A stretch of DNA of 5,974 bases, taken from an uncultured Solobacterium sp. (GTDB lineage: Bacteria > Bacillota_I > Bacilli_A > Erysipelotrichales > Erysipelotrichaceae). The stretch's first letter is position 1, and each line of letters starts with the position of its first letter. The stretch is taken from positions 1 through 5,974 of the forward strand of contig CALHUY010000017.1 of NCBI GenBank assembly GCA_938039295.1, given 5' to 3'. Of the stretch, positions 1 to 5,974 are shown piece by piece. A program made the position numbers and the translations under genes. The notes beneath the pieces were generated by a model. It saw only the letters and a program-made list of their open reading frames with translations, did not search any database and had not been told where the DNA came from.

Positions 1-318
1 AATAGGAAAAGCATCGACATCCCCAAATTCCTTAAACAAAGCACATTTCCCTTCCATCACAGGCATTGCTGCAGAAGGACCTATATCTCCTAATCCTAGT
101 ACAGCTGTACCATCAGTAATCACAGCAACTAAATTACCACGGCTAGTTAGAGTAAATGACTTTTTATAATCGTTATAGATTTCTTTGCATGGTTGAGCTA
201 CACCAGGTGTATACATTAAAGATAAATCTTCTCTAGATTCAATTTTTTGTTTTACTTCGACTGATATTTTTCCATGAAGTTTCTCATGTAATTTCAATGA
301 ATCATCATAGACTGTCAT
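1..318 (-). CDS. Malic enzyme (oxaloacetate-decarboxylating malate dehydrogenase), N-terminal part
   Basis: Malic enzyme oxidatively decarboxylates malate to pyruvate in the cytoplasm, using NAD+ or NADP+ and Mg2+ or Mn2+. Only the first 106 residues are in the window; the reading frame is open at the left edge and the nucleotide-binding domain is missing. The visible part has the bacterial short-form hallmarks: LMYTPGVAQPC around residues 34-44, where Tyr36 matches the catalytic tyrosine, then VITDGTAVLGLGDIGP (66-81) and EGKCALFKEFGDVDAFP (89-105), where Lys91 matches the catalytic lysine. The start is ATG at 318, preceded by GAGGG at seven bases. The gene follows the MFS gene by 40 bases with no terminator, so cotranscription is likely. 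NAD versus NADP preference cannot be judged from this part. A phosphotransacetylase-fused MaeB-type protein cannot be excluded because the C-terminus is not visible. Confidence 0.93.
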   Translation of the reverse strand, partial: MTVYDDSLKLHEKLHGKISVEVKQKIESREDLSLMYTPGVAQPCKEIYNDYKKSFTLTSRGNLVAVITDGTAVLGLGDIGPSAAMPVMEGKCALFKEFGDVDAFPI

Positions 319-325
319 ATACTTT

Positions 326-330
326 CCCTC
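326..330 (-). promoter_or_regulatory. Ribosome binding site of the malic enzyme gene
   Basis: On the minus strand GAGGG sits seven bases before the ATG at 318, inside a purine-rich run. It supports this start. The 40-base gap to the MFS stop codon shows no hairpin with a U-run. Confidence 0.7.
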
Positions 331-358
331 TCTCTATCTGCTTAATATATATCAAAAA

Positions 359-1498
359 TTATTGTATATCTTCTCGCAATCTTAATGAGAGTATAAACGC
401 AATAATAAATGAAATGGTCGCAATAACAAATGGTGCCTTAACATTGAATTCAAAAGCAATACCAGATATATATGCACCAATAATCATTGCACATGATCTA
501 GCAGCGTTTTGCATACTTATAATCTCTGTTTTACTTTCATTTTTATTATATGAAACACAAATTGATTGCAAGATTGGTAAGTGCATTGTTTCAAGGCTCA
601 TAATAACAATACCAGATATTATAAAACCTAAATCAAATCTAAAATTTAATAATAATACGCAGTACATTGTTGCAACTATTGCCAAATAAACTTTAAAGTA
701 TTTCTCTTTCTGAGAAGACTTTAATAATCGTATTGTTACAAATAAATTTAAAAGTAATGCAATCAATCCCACTACACCTTTAGTAATACCATTTATAACT
801 GGTTTTACTTTCAGGATATTAATAAGATAAAACGCATATGTCTGCGTCAACGAGGTAGAAGATACCCAAACCAAGAAAGTCAAAGCCAATGCTATATATT
901 GTCCATGAGTTATTATTGTTTTTGATTTGATTGATTCTTGTGAAGAAGTAATTTTGTTTTTCTCCATGATGAAGAAGAAAGAGATTCCACAAACAAGTAG
1001 AACAATAACTTGAGTGTATAGAGGAATATATATATTTGTATTACCTATCAATCCACCCAAAAAATATCCGAGTGTTCCACCAAAACTAAATGCTGTTGCC
1101 ACCTTTGTAATAATAGAAGAACGCTCTTCCTTTGAAACATATTGAATCATATAAAACGGAATACCAATTAATAACCCTGACACAAATGCACCAGCAAGAA
1201 ATCTAGCTAACAGAAGACTTGCAGTTGTATGAGCATTAATAAATAAAATCTGTGCAATTGCGTAACTAATACAGCACAGTAACACAATGAATTTAGCATA
1301 GTATTTTCGATATAAATTTGACCATAAATATGAAAAAGCAAAGTTAGCAAATGACATCATTGAAAATGCATAGCCAAATACTTTGCTTCCAAATCCATGC
1401 ATATTAAATAGAGTGGGTGTTACAGGATGTGCTAGATTTGCTGCTATTCCACATAAACCATAGACCAAAATCATAGCAAGTATTTTCTTTTGATTCAT
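359..1498 (-). CDS. MFS family transporter, substrate unknown
   Basis: This is a 379-residue hydrophobic protein with about twelve predicted membrane spans, the size and layout of a major facilitator superfamily carrier in the cytoplasmic membrane. An MFS-like stretch lies near residues 88-120 (LLLARFLAGAFVSGLLIGIP, then YVSKEERSS), and the loop after the second span (SNLYRKYYAKF) is a degenerate form of the family's loop 2-3 motif. A polar central loop near residues 177-195 separates the two halves. An upstream in-frame ATG at 1516 would place the AGGAGG inside the coding region, so I chose the ATG at 1498, which has AGGAGG five bases before it. The gene begins 38 bases after the EIIA gene and ends 40 bases before the malic enzyme gene. 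Sugar efflux, import of a related compound, or drug export are all possible; the sequence does not decide. Confidence 0.85.
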   Translation of the reverse strand: MNQKKILAMILVYGLCGIAANLAHPVTPTLFNMHGFGSKVFGYAFSMMSFANFAFSYLWSNLYRKYYAKFIVLLCCISYAIAQILFINAHTTASLLLARFLAGAFVSGLLIGIPFYMIQYVSKEERSSIITKVATAFSFGGTLGYFLGGLIGNTNIYIPLYTQVIVLLVCGISFFFIMEKNKITSSQESIKSKTIITHGQYIALALTFLVWVSSTSLTQTYAFYLINILKVKPVINGITKGVVGLIALLLNLFVTIRLLKSSQKEKYFKVYLAIVATMYCVLLLNFRFDLGFIISGIVIMSLETMHLPILQSICVSYNKNESKTEIISMQNAARSCAMIIGAYISGIAFEFNVKAPFVIATISFIIAFILSLRLREDIQ

Positions 1499-1503
1499 TT
1501 TAT

Positions 1504-1509
1504 CCTCCT
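1504..1509 (-). promoter_or_regulatory. Ribosome binding site deciding the MFS start
   Basis: A perfect AGGAGG lies five bases before the ATG at 1498 on the minus strand. It is downstream of the other in-frame ATG at 1516, which has no comparable site, so it fixes the shorter start. Confidence 0.85.
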
Positions 1510-1536
1510 GCAACATATTACTAGAAGCATATAACT

Positions 1537-2013
1537 TTAATTTTTAATATAAAATACTCCTGCTTCTTTTTCCGATAATATGTCATCTTTCAGCATTTTA
1601 AATTGTCTGCCTCTAAGATTTGTAACAATTACCATAGACGTCATATCAACTTGATGGTCTTCAAAAAACTTGTGATCTACAGATAACAGCAATTGCCCTT
1701 TCTGGACTTTATCATTCAATTTTATATGTTCAATAAAACCTTCGCCATTAAAGCGAATAGTATCTAGACCAATATGCAACAAATACTCATTACGATCAGC
1801 TGCTTTAATCCCAATCGCATGTTTAGTTGGAAATAAAGCAATTATCTCCCCATCAACAGGACAATATACATTACCTTCTTTAAATGCAACTGCATATCCA
1901 TCCCCTATTGTTTTCTGTGAAAAAACGGGATCATTTACATTTTCTAACGGAATAATTTTCCCACCAAAAGGTGCAATAAAATCAACTGGTTTAGGTTTAA
2001 AAAATTGAAACAT
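1537..2013 (-). CDS. PTS EIIA component, glucose (Crr) family, stand-alone
   Basis: This 158-residue cytoplasmic phosphocarrier takes phosphate from HPr and passes it to an EIIB domain. It spans a complete glucose-family EIIA domain. IAPFGGKIIPL (13-23) and DPVFSQKTIGDGYAV (28-42) open the fold, CPVDGEI follows at 51-57, and the two active-site histidines are His65 in TKHAIG and His80 in LLHIGLDTIRFNGEGF. His80 corresponds to the phosphorylated residue. The permease upstream has EIIC and EIIB but no EIIA, so this protein is its natural partner, although proteins of this family can serve several permeases. Its ATG overlaps the stop codon of the NagA-like gene by one base (TAATG), which points to translational coupling. 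In-frame TTG at 2037 and ATG at 2022 are worse starts: homologues begin at the MFxFFK-type N-terminus, and the purine-rich site is too close to or inside those codons. Confidence 0.93.
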   Translation of the reverse strand: MFQFFKPKPVDFIAPFGGKIIPLENVNDPVFSQKTIGDGYAVAFKEGNVYCPVDGEIIALFPTKHAIGIKAADRNEYLLHIGLDTIRFNGEGFIEHIKLNDKVQKGQLLLSVDHKFFEDHQVDMTSMVIVTNLRGRQFKMLKDDILSEKEAGVFYIKN

Positions 2014-3206
2014 TATTTGCATTTCCTTCCCATACAATATGTTGCATATAAATTATAATCTTTATCAATAACTAAGATATCTGCATCTTTACCTACTTCA
2101 AGTGAGCCTTTACGATCATAGACATTTAAATATTTTGCACTATTTTCAGAAGTCATTTTAATCATTTCATGAACGCTCGGATGAATATTCTTGTTTAGAT
2201 TCTGTATTGAATAAATATAACCCAGTTCTAAATGTTTTATTTCATCATAATTTGTTCGGTCATATACAATTTCACTTCCATCATCATTCCTTACTATAAA
2301 CTTATTTCCATCAGGAATGAAAGTTTGCTTACGAATATAGTGATAGCGTTCTTTATCCGTCTGTGCAACACCAATATCATCCGTAGTCATAATAATTCTA
2401 TTTGGACCCTTAAGTTTATATGCGATTGCAAATGCTTCAGGTTTTACTGTCATGCCTGTCTGCTTAGCAAATTCACAATATAAGTCATCATAATATAAAG
2501 CTGTACCAGCAACGCCTAACTCTCGATGATGGAATCCACTCATCCCACTAAACATATGTGTAACTCCACCAATACCATATTGTTTTAATTCTGTAATATC
2601 CGCAAAAGTAGCAGATGAATGTCCTACGCTAATTTGAATTCCATTTTTATGGCAATACTGAATAACTTCCTTTGAGCCAGGTAATTCTACTGCCATCGTC
2701 ATTAGTTTGATTGTCCCATCTTTTACCTGTGCATTAACAAATCTTTGCATAATTTCTACAGATGGATCTTTAAAACAATCTTCATTCATCATTCCTTTAT
2801 TTTTCTTACTAACAAATGGACCTTCTAGGTGGACACCTAAAAGAGTGGCCCCAAAAGTATTGTCTTCATTCATGATATCTCCACATAATTGAATTCCATG
2901 AACGATATCATCAATTGGCTCTGCACCAGAAGTTGCTAAGAAACTAGTAACTCCAACATCCGGAAGATGTTTCTGCATTTCATAGATACTATCCTTCGTT
3001 TTTTGACTTGTAAAACTTCCTGTTCCCCAACCATGAAGATGTTGATCAATGAAACCAGGAATTAATAAATAATCACTATAGTCTTCAAATGGAACTCCAT
3101 CTTCAATCTGATTAACTAAGTCCTTAATTATGCCATCTTCAATAAACAGATATCCTGATTTTTTTACTTGGTTAGGAAGATATATATTTTTAGAATATAA
3201 ATACAT
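2013..3206 (-). CDS. nagA: N-acetylglucosamine-6-phosphate deacetylase-like amidohydrolase
   Basis: This 397-residue cytoplasmic metallohydrolase is of the NagA family (amidohydrolase superfamily); classical members convert GlcNAc-6-P to glucosamine-6-P and acetate. The start is the ATG at 3206, with GGAGG seven bases before it. The fold is marked by PGFIDQHLHGWG (His56, His58), GVHLEGPF (Glu128), SVGHSSAT (His196), GGVTHMFSGM (His217), HHREL (Arg228), MTTDD (Asp276, the catalytic acid/base) and a C-terminal GSLEVGKDADILVID (367-381). Metal ligands and catalytic Asp are therefore present. By my alignment to remembered E. coli NagA, two substrate-pocket histidines are replaced: Met140 stands where His143 is expected and Thr253 where His251 is expected. 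The usual GS(S/T)LTM segment before the last helices also reads differently (ELGYIYSIQNL, 327-337). The frame is intact, so this looks like divergence rather than decay. It lies between the permease and EIIA genes, implying an acylated sugar. The symbol names the family; GlcNAc-6-P as substrate is uncertain. Confidence 0.85.
   Translation of the reverse strand: MYLYSKNIYLPNQVKKSGYLFIEDGIIKDLVNQIEDGVPFEDYSDYLLIPGFIDQHLHGWGTGSFTSQKTKDSIYEMQKHLPDVGVTSFLATSGAEPIDDIVHGIQLCGDIMNEDNTFGATLLGVHLEGPFVSKKNKGMMNEDCFKDPSVEIMQRFVNAQVKDGTIKLMTMAVELPGSKEVIQYCHKNGIQISVGHSSATFADITELKQYGIGGVTHMFSGMSGFHHRELGVAGTALYYDDLYCEFAKQTGMTVKPEAFAIAYKLKGPNRIIMTTDDIGVAQTDKERYHYIRKQTFIPDGNKFIVRNDDGSEIVYDRTNYDEIKHLELGYIYSIQNLNKNIHPSVHEMIKMTSENSAKYLNVYDRKGSLEVGKDADILVIDKDYNLYATYCMGRKCK
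2024..2028 (-). promoter_or_regulatory. Ribosome binding site of the EIIA gene, inside the end of the NagA-like gene
   Basis: AAGGA, in a GGGAAGGAAA context, lies ten bases before the ATG at 2013 and within the last codons of the upstream gene. With the TAATG overlap it suggests that ribosomes finishing the deacetylase restart on EIIA. Confidence 0.6.
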
Positions 3207-3213
3207 TTTAAAA

Positions 3214-3218
3214 CCTCC
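3214..3218 (-). promoter_or_regulatory. Ribosome binding site of the NagA-like gene
   Basis: GGAGG lies seven bases before the ATG at 3206. It rules out the upstream in-frame TTG at 3242, which falls inside an inverted repeat and would put this site within the gene. The base of an inverted repeat ends only four bases upstream, at 3223, so access could depend on RNA folding. Confidence 0.85.
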
Positions 3219-3222
3219 ATGA

Positions 3223-3251
3223 CTACATGCATCTATTATCAATGCATGTAG
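3223..3251 (-). promoter_or_regulatory. RNA hairpin next to the NagA-like gene's ribosome binding site
   Basis: A perfect inverted repeat has arms of ten bases, CTACATGCAT (minus strand, 3251-3242) and ATGCATGTAG (3232-3223), with a nine-base loop. It ends four bases before GGAGG. No U-run follows, so it is not a terminator. Its first arm shares six bases (3246-3251) with the neighbouring 12-bp hairpin, so the two cannot both form fully. It could instead be a DNA operator half-pair; the sequence alone does not decide. Confidence 0.6.
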
Positions 3252-3274
3252 AACGCTAATATAGCGTTCTACAT
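3246..3274 (-). promoter_or_regulatory. 12-bp hairpin just after the PTS permease stop codon
   Basis: A perfect inverted repeat has arms ATGTAGAACGCT (minus strand, 3274-3263) and AGCGTTCTACAT (3257-3246) around a five-base loop. It begins five bases after the TAA of the permease gene. On the minus strand it is followed by GCATTGATAATAG, not by a U-run, so it does not look like an intrinsic terminator for the operon. It may stabilise the 3' end of the upstream message, mark a processing site, or act as an operator palindrome. Confidence 0.65.
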
Positions 3275-3279
3275 ACTTT

Positions 3280-4830
3280 TTATTTTAGCTTTTCATCTAC
3301 TGCATTTCTTACAAACTCAACAAGTGGCCCATATACAATATGAATGTGTGTCGAAGTTGGGAAGAATACTCCAGAACAACCAGATTGTTTCAGCAGTTCA
3401 TTATTAATCTTAGTCTTATCCTTAAAATCAACTCTAAGTCTTGTTATACAGTTCTCTACATTAACAATATTATCTTTGCCACCTAGACCATCAACAACTA
3501 GAGCTGCGATTTCATCAAATCTCTTTTCTCTAATTAATATATTATCATTAGAAGCCTCTTCTTCTCTGCCTGGTGTAGGAACATTAAACTTCACAATATA
3601 CCATTTAAATAGGTGGTAAATAACAAAGGCTTCAATCAAACCAACTATCACAATATTAATCCAGTTAGAATTCTTATACATTACACCAAAGATTACAAAG
3701 TCGAAAATTGTTCCTCTTATATAACCCACAGCTGTATTCATAAAGTATAAAGCGATACCACCAATTGCGCCAATAATTGCATACATGATATATAGGACTG
3801 GAGCAATAAATAAGAATGTAAATTCAAGCGGTTCAGTAACATTTCCTAAGAATGCTGTTATGACACTCGTTAGGATCAAGCCCTTTGCCAATGCCTTATT
3901 TTCATTATGTGCTGTTCGATACATTGCAAGGCCTATTGCTGGGAATACAAATAATGTTCTTACCATCTGATTTTGTGCACCAAAACGTGTAAGTGCAGGC
4001 ATTAGTGACCAATATTCACTATCAGGACCTAATTTGAATAAAATCTCATTCATAGCATCTAAGTAGCCAATATATTGTGTTCCATTAATTGTATAAACAC
4101 CACCTGCTTCTGTAAATCGCAACATAGCATTCCATACATGATGTAGTCCAAATGGAATCAACATTCGGTTTACAGTACCGTTTAATATTTGTCCCAAAAT
4201 TGGACTTAATAACAATCCTGAAAGACTGCTGAAGAATGCAATTAGATATGTCCAGAAAAATGGAATAATCAAACCAAAGATTACACAAACGAACATCGAA
4301 ATTAATGGTACTGATTTTCTTCCAGCAAAGAATGCAAATGCAATTGGAAGTTGTAAATTATAGAATTTAGCAGTTGCCCATGATGCAACAAGACCTGCAA
4401 TAATACCTCCAAATACATTTACATTTACCGTTTGAATTCCAAGTACAGTAGCTTGACCACCTACAGCAATATTGCCTTCTGTAATTAGTTTTCCTGTATT
4501 TGTTAGCCAAACATGCATAACAATAATTAGTGTTAAATATGCAAGAACAGAAGAGAATACAGCAATACCTTTATCCTTCTTTGACATACCATAAGCAACA
4601 CCCATTGCAAAAAGTAATGGTAAGTTGCCGAAGATAACATCGCTAACTTTTCGAATTCCTAAGAATAAACCATTTACAATTGGATTTCCTAAAAATGGTA
4701 GTAACTTAATCATGTACGCTTGTGAAAACGCACCTGAAACACCCAATAGTAGACCTATTGGTGCCATTACTCCTATTGGCAGAAGTAATGATCTTCCAAA
4801 TCTTTGTATACTTTCACTATACTTCTTCAT
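3280..4830 (-). CDS. PTS sugar permease EIICB, alpha-glucoside/glucose family
   Basis: This is a 516-residue inner-membrane permease that imports a sugar and phosphorylates it on entry. The EIIC domain spans roughly residues 8-415, with about ten hydrophobic segments. It has the family signatures PFLGNP (45-50), FGLHH (227-231), RFTEAGG (238-244) and VTEPLEF (331-337); the glutamate of TEPLEF lies in the sugar-binding region. After a charged linker (421-435) comes an EIIB domain, with Cys461 in NCITRLRVDF as the phosphorylation site. The NP, FGLHH and TEPLEF contexts resemble the maltose/alpha-glucoside permeases MalX and GlvC more than the GlcNAc permease NagE, by recollection. No EIIA domain is fused; the gene at 1537-2013 supplies one. 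The start is ATG at 4830, with AGGAGG at seven bases; the GTG at 4836 is only one base from that site. The GH4 glucosidase gene lies 32 bases upstream, which agrees with import of a disaccharide to be cleaved as its 6-phosphate. Confidence 0.93.
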   Translation of the reverse strand: MKKYSESIQRFGRSLLLPIGVMAPIGLLLGVSGAFSQAYMIKLLPFLGNPIVNGLFLGIRKVSDVIFGNLPLLFAMGVAYGMSKKDKGIAVFSSVLAYLTLIIVMHVWLTNTGKLITEGNIAVGGQATVLGIQTVNVNVFGGIIAGLVASWATAKFYNLQLPIAFAFFAGRKSVPLISMFVCVIFGLIIPFFWTYLIAFFSSLSGLLLSPILGQILNGTVNRMLIPFGLHHVWNAMLRFTEAGGVYTINGTQYIGYLDAMNEILFKLGPDSEYWSLMPALTRFGAQNQMVRTLFVFPAIGLAMYRTAHNENKALAKGLILTSVITAFLGNVTEPLEFTFLFIAPVLYIMYAIIGAIGGIALYFMNTAVGYIRGTIFDFVIFGVMYKNSNWINIVIVGLIEAFVIYHLFKWYIVKFNVPTPGREEEASNDNILIREKRFDEIAALVVDGLGGKDNIVNVENCITRLRVDFKDKTKINNELLKQSGCSGVFFPTSTHIHIVYGPLVEFVRNAVDEKLK

Positions 4831-4837
4831 CTTCACT

Positions 4838-4843
4838 CCTCCT
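4838..4843 (-). promoter_or_regulatory. Ribosome binding site deciding the permease start
   Basis: AGGAGG lies seven bases before the ATG at 4830 on the minus strand. The in-frame GTG at 4836 is one base away, too near to be used, so the ATG is the start. Confidence 0.85.
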
Positions 4844-4862
4844 CATTATTTTGTGAATTGAA

Positions 4863-5974
4863 TTATTTTTCATGCTGCAAAGTCCAATAATCTTTATTTG
4901 CCTCCTCCAAATCTTTTAGAACTTTGCTTGCAAGTTGTGGATCAATTACTGTTCTATTTAAGGTCAAAGCTTTCAATGCCTTTGTGTAGTCATGTTCTAA
5001 ACAAGCTTCAACCGTTAATTTTTCATACGCATGTTGATTCTCAATTAAACCCTTGTAGAAAGTAGATACTTCTCCATATGGTTCTACTATCAATCCATTT
5101 GCTCCAAGTCTTCCCGATAGCTCTACCATCGCATCTTCAGATATATTTGGTATTAATCCCCGATTTCTTGTAATTAAAACAAACTCATCTTTCAAATCAG
5201 CTAAAATTGAAAGAGCAACTTCTATCATTAAATTCCCAAATACAGATCCTTTAAGTAATGGTACAGTATCCTCTGTAAATTCATTTTCAGCACGTGCACA
5301 TAGCTCAAATATCTCTTTCTCTCTACTATCTCTTGCTTCATCACTTCTCGTATAAAGAGGATTGCTCTCTTCAACAATTTCTTGTGGGAAGAAATAATAT
5401 TGTAGATAGGTATTAGGTAAATACTCAGGAAAGAAAGTTAGATATTTATTTACTCTCTTGTATGTTTCTAACCAGGACTGAGAGCGCTGCTCAGCATTAT
5501 ATGGTTTAAATTCATGATTTTTAAAATATTCTTTTAGTTCTTCAAAGTAATGAATACCATTTATATCATAAATATCTGTAAACCAACCAAAATGATTTAG
5601 TCCAAAATATTTGCATCGTAAATCAGCCTGATTTTTATTTAAAATCTTTGCAAAAGACCTCATCATTGAATATGGTTGATCACATAAATTTAAAATCCTT
5701 TTATCATTTGGAAAAACTTTATCTAAGGCTAATGCAACAATAGCTGCAGGATTTGTATAATTCAATATCCAAGTATTTTTATTTACTTTCCGAATATCAT
5801 TTACCATTTCAATCATTGCAGGAATTGAGCGCATTCCATAAGCAAAGCCCCCTGGGCCACAAGTTTCTTGTCCAACTAACCCATACTTTAATGGTATTTT
5901 TTCATCCTTACTGCGCATCTCAGAATTACCTGCACGCATTTGAACGAGAACTGCATCACAATCACTATATGCAA
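4863..5974 (-). CDS. GH4 family 6-phospho-alpha-glucosidase, 5' end missing
   Basis: This cytoplasmic enzyme hydrolyses phosphorylated disaccharides to glucose-6-phosphate and a free sugar by the GH4 mechanism, which uses NAD+ and a divalent metal such as Mn2+ and proceeds by oxidation and elimination. About 369 residues are visible, against roughly 440 in full-length relatives such as GlvA. The frame runs through the right edge with AYSDCDAVLVQ before the first visible Met (5939), so that Met is internal and the NAD-binding N-terminus is off the window. Numbering from it: PLKYGLVGQETCGPGG (16-31), WILNYTNPAAIV (57-68), NLCDQPY (84-90), GLNHFGWF (113-120), LPNTYLQYYFFP (174-185) and YTRSDEARDSREK (196-208). 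Cys86 and His116 match the metal ligands and Asp87 the catalytic acid. The CD-x-P tetrad points to the alpha subgroup (CDMP) rather than the beta subgroup (CNVP) or the alpha-galactosidases (CHSV), but Met is Gln here. The end EANKDYW is typical of the subgroup. Confidence 0.92.
   Translation of the reverse strand, partial: AYSDCDAVLVQMRAGNSEMRSKDEKIPLKYGLVGQETCGPGGFAYGMRSIPAMIEMVNDIRKVNKNTWILNYTNPAAIVALALDKVFPNDKRILNLCDQPYSMMRSFAKILNKNQADLRCKYFGLNHFGWFTDIYDINGIHYFEELKEYFKNHEFKPYNAEQRSQSWLETYKRVNKYLTFFPEYLPNTYLQYYFFPQEIVEESNPLYTRSDEARDSREKEIFELCARAENEFTEDTVPLLKGSVFGNLMIEVALSILADLKDEFVLITRNRGLIPNISEDAMVELSGRLGANGLIVEPYGEVSTFYKGLIENQHAYEKLTVEACLEHDYTKALKALTLNRTVIDPQLASKVLKDLEEANKDYWTLQHEK

Noticed and set aside
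297..689. Plus-strand open frame of 130 codons.
   Set aside because: It lies antisense to the MFS gene and the malic enzyme start, has no ribosome binding site, and resembles a reverse shadow of membrane-protein codons. The same holds for the other plus-strand frames across the NagA-like and permease genes.
3207..3242. Longer NagA-like protein starting at TTG 3242.
   Set aside because: It would put the strong GGAGG inside the gene and add 12 residues with no counterpart in NagA proteins.
3223..3260. Internal promoter with TTGATAAT as the -10 region before the NagA-like gene.
   Set aside because: No acceptable -35 element lies at the right distance, and the bases are better explained as the loop and arms of the inverted repeats.
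3246..3286. Rho-independent terminator on the plus strand (12-bp hairpin followed by a T-rich stretch).
   Set aside because: The plus strand reading does end in a T-rich tract, but no gene on that strand leads into it. On the minus strand, where the genes lie, no U-run follows the hairpin.
4085..4288. Minus-strand 67-codon frame inside the permease gene.
   Set aside because: It is an out-of-frame reading within a clearly conserved PTS EIIC domain.
4719..4738. Possible catabolite repression (cre) site, TGAAAACGCACCTG.
   Set aside because: It matches the first half of the consensus but misses the closing CA, and it lies within the permease coding sequence. A real site would more likely be near the operon promoter, off the window.

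Overview
The window is AT-rich and shows the compact, strong-Shine-Dalgarno gene layout of a low-GC Gram-positive bacterium (Bacillota). The PTS permease, the GH4 glucosidase and the short malic enzyme would suit a fermentative gut or oral lineage such as the Erysipelotrichia, but that placement is only an impression. TGG encodes tryptophan where I checked it, so there is no sign of a mycoplasma-type code.

All six genes lie on the minus strand, so transcription runs from right to left. In transcriptional order they are: a GH4 family 6-phospho-alpha-glucosidase (4863-5974, 5' end off the window); a PTS sugar permease with fused EIIC and EIIB domains (3280-4830); an N-acetylglucosamine-6-phosphate deacetylase-like amidohydrolase (2013-3206); a stand-alone glucose-family EIIA protein (1537-2013); an MFS transporter (359-1498); and the N-terminal part of a malic enzyme (1-318, 3' end off the window). 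Gaps are 32, 73, -1, 38 and 40 bases. No minus-strand intrinsic terminator or convincing internal promoter is visible, so this looks like one operon whose promoter lies beyond the right edge. No gene-free stretch exceeds 300 bases.

The likely pathway is as follows. The EIIA protein passes phosphate from HPr to the EIIB domain. EIIC imports and phosphorylates an alpha-glucoside-type disaccharide, and the GH4 enzyme splits the 6-phosphate product using NAD+ and a divalent metal. The NagA-like enzyme suggests that the sugar carries an N-acetyl or other acyl group. However, this protein keeps the metal ligands and catalytic aspartate while lacking two substrate-contacting histidines of classical NagA, so its substrate may not be plain GlcNAc-6-P. 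The MFS protein and malic enzyme may deal with export and with carbon or redox balance, but nothing in the sequence ties them directly to the sugar.

The most notable non-coding signal is the 73-base gap between the permease and the NagA-like gene. It holds two perfect inverted repeats that share one arm and so form mutually exclusive RNA hairpins, one of them ending four bases before a ribosome binding site.
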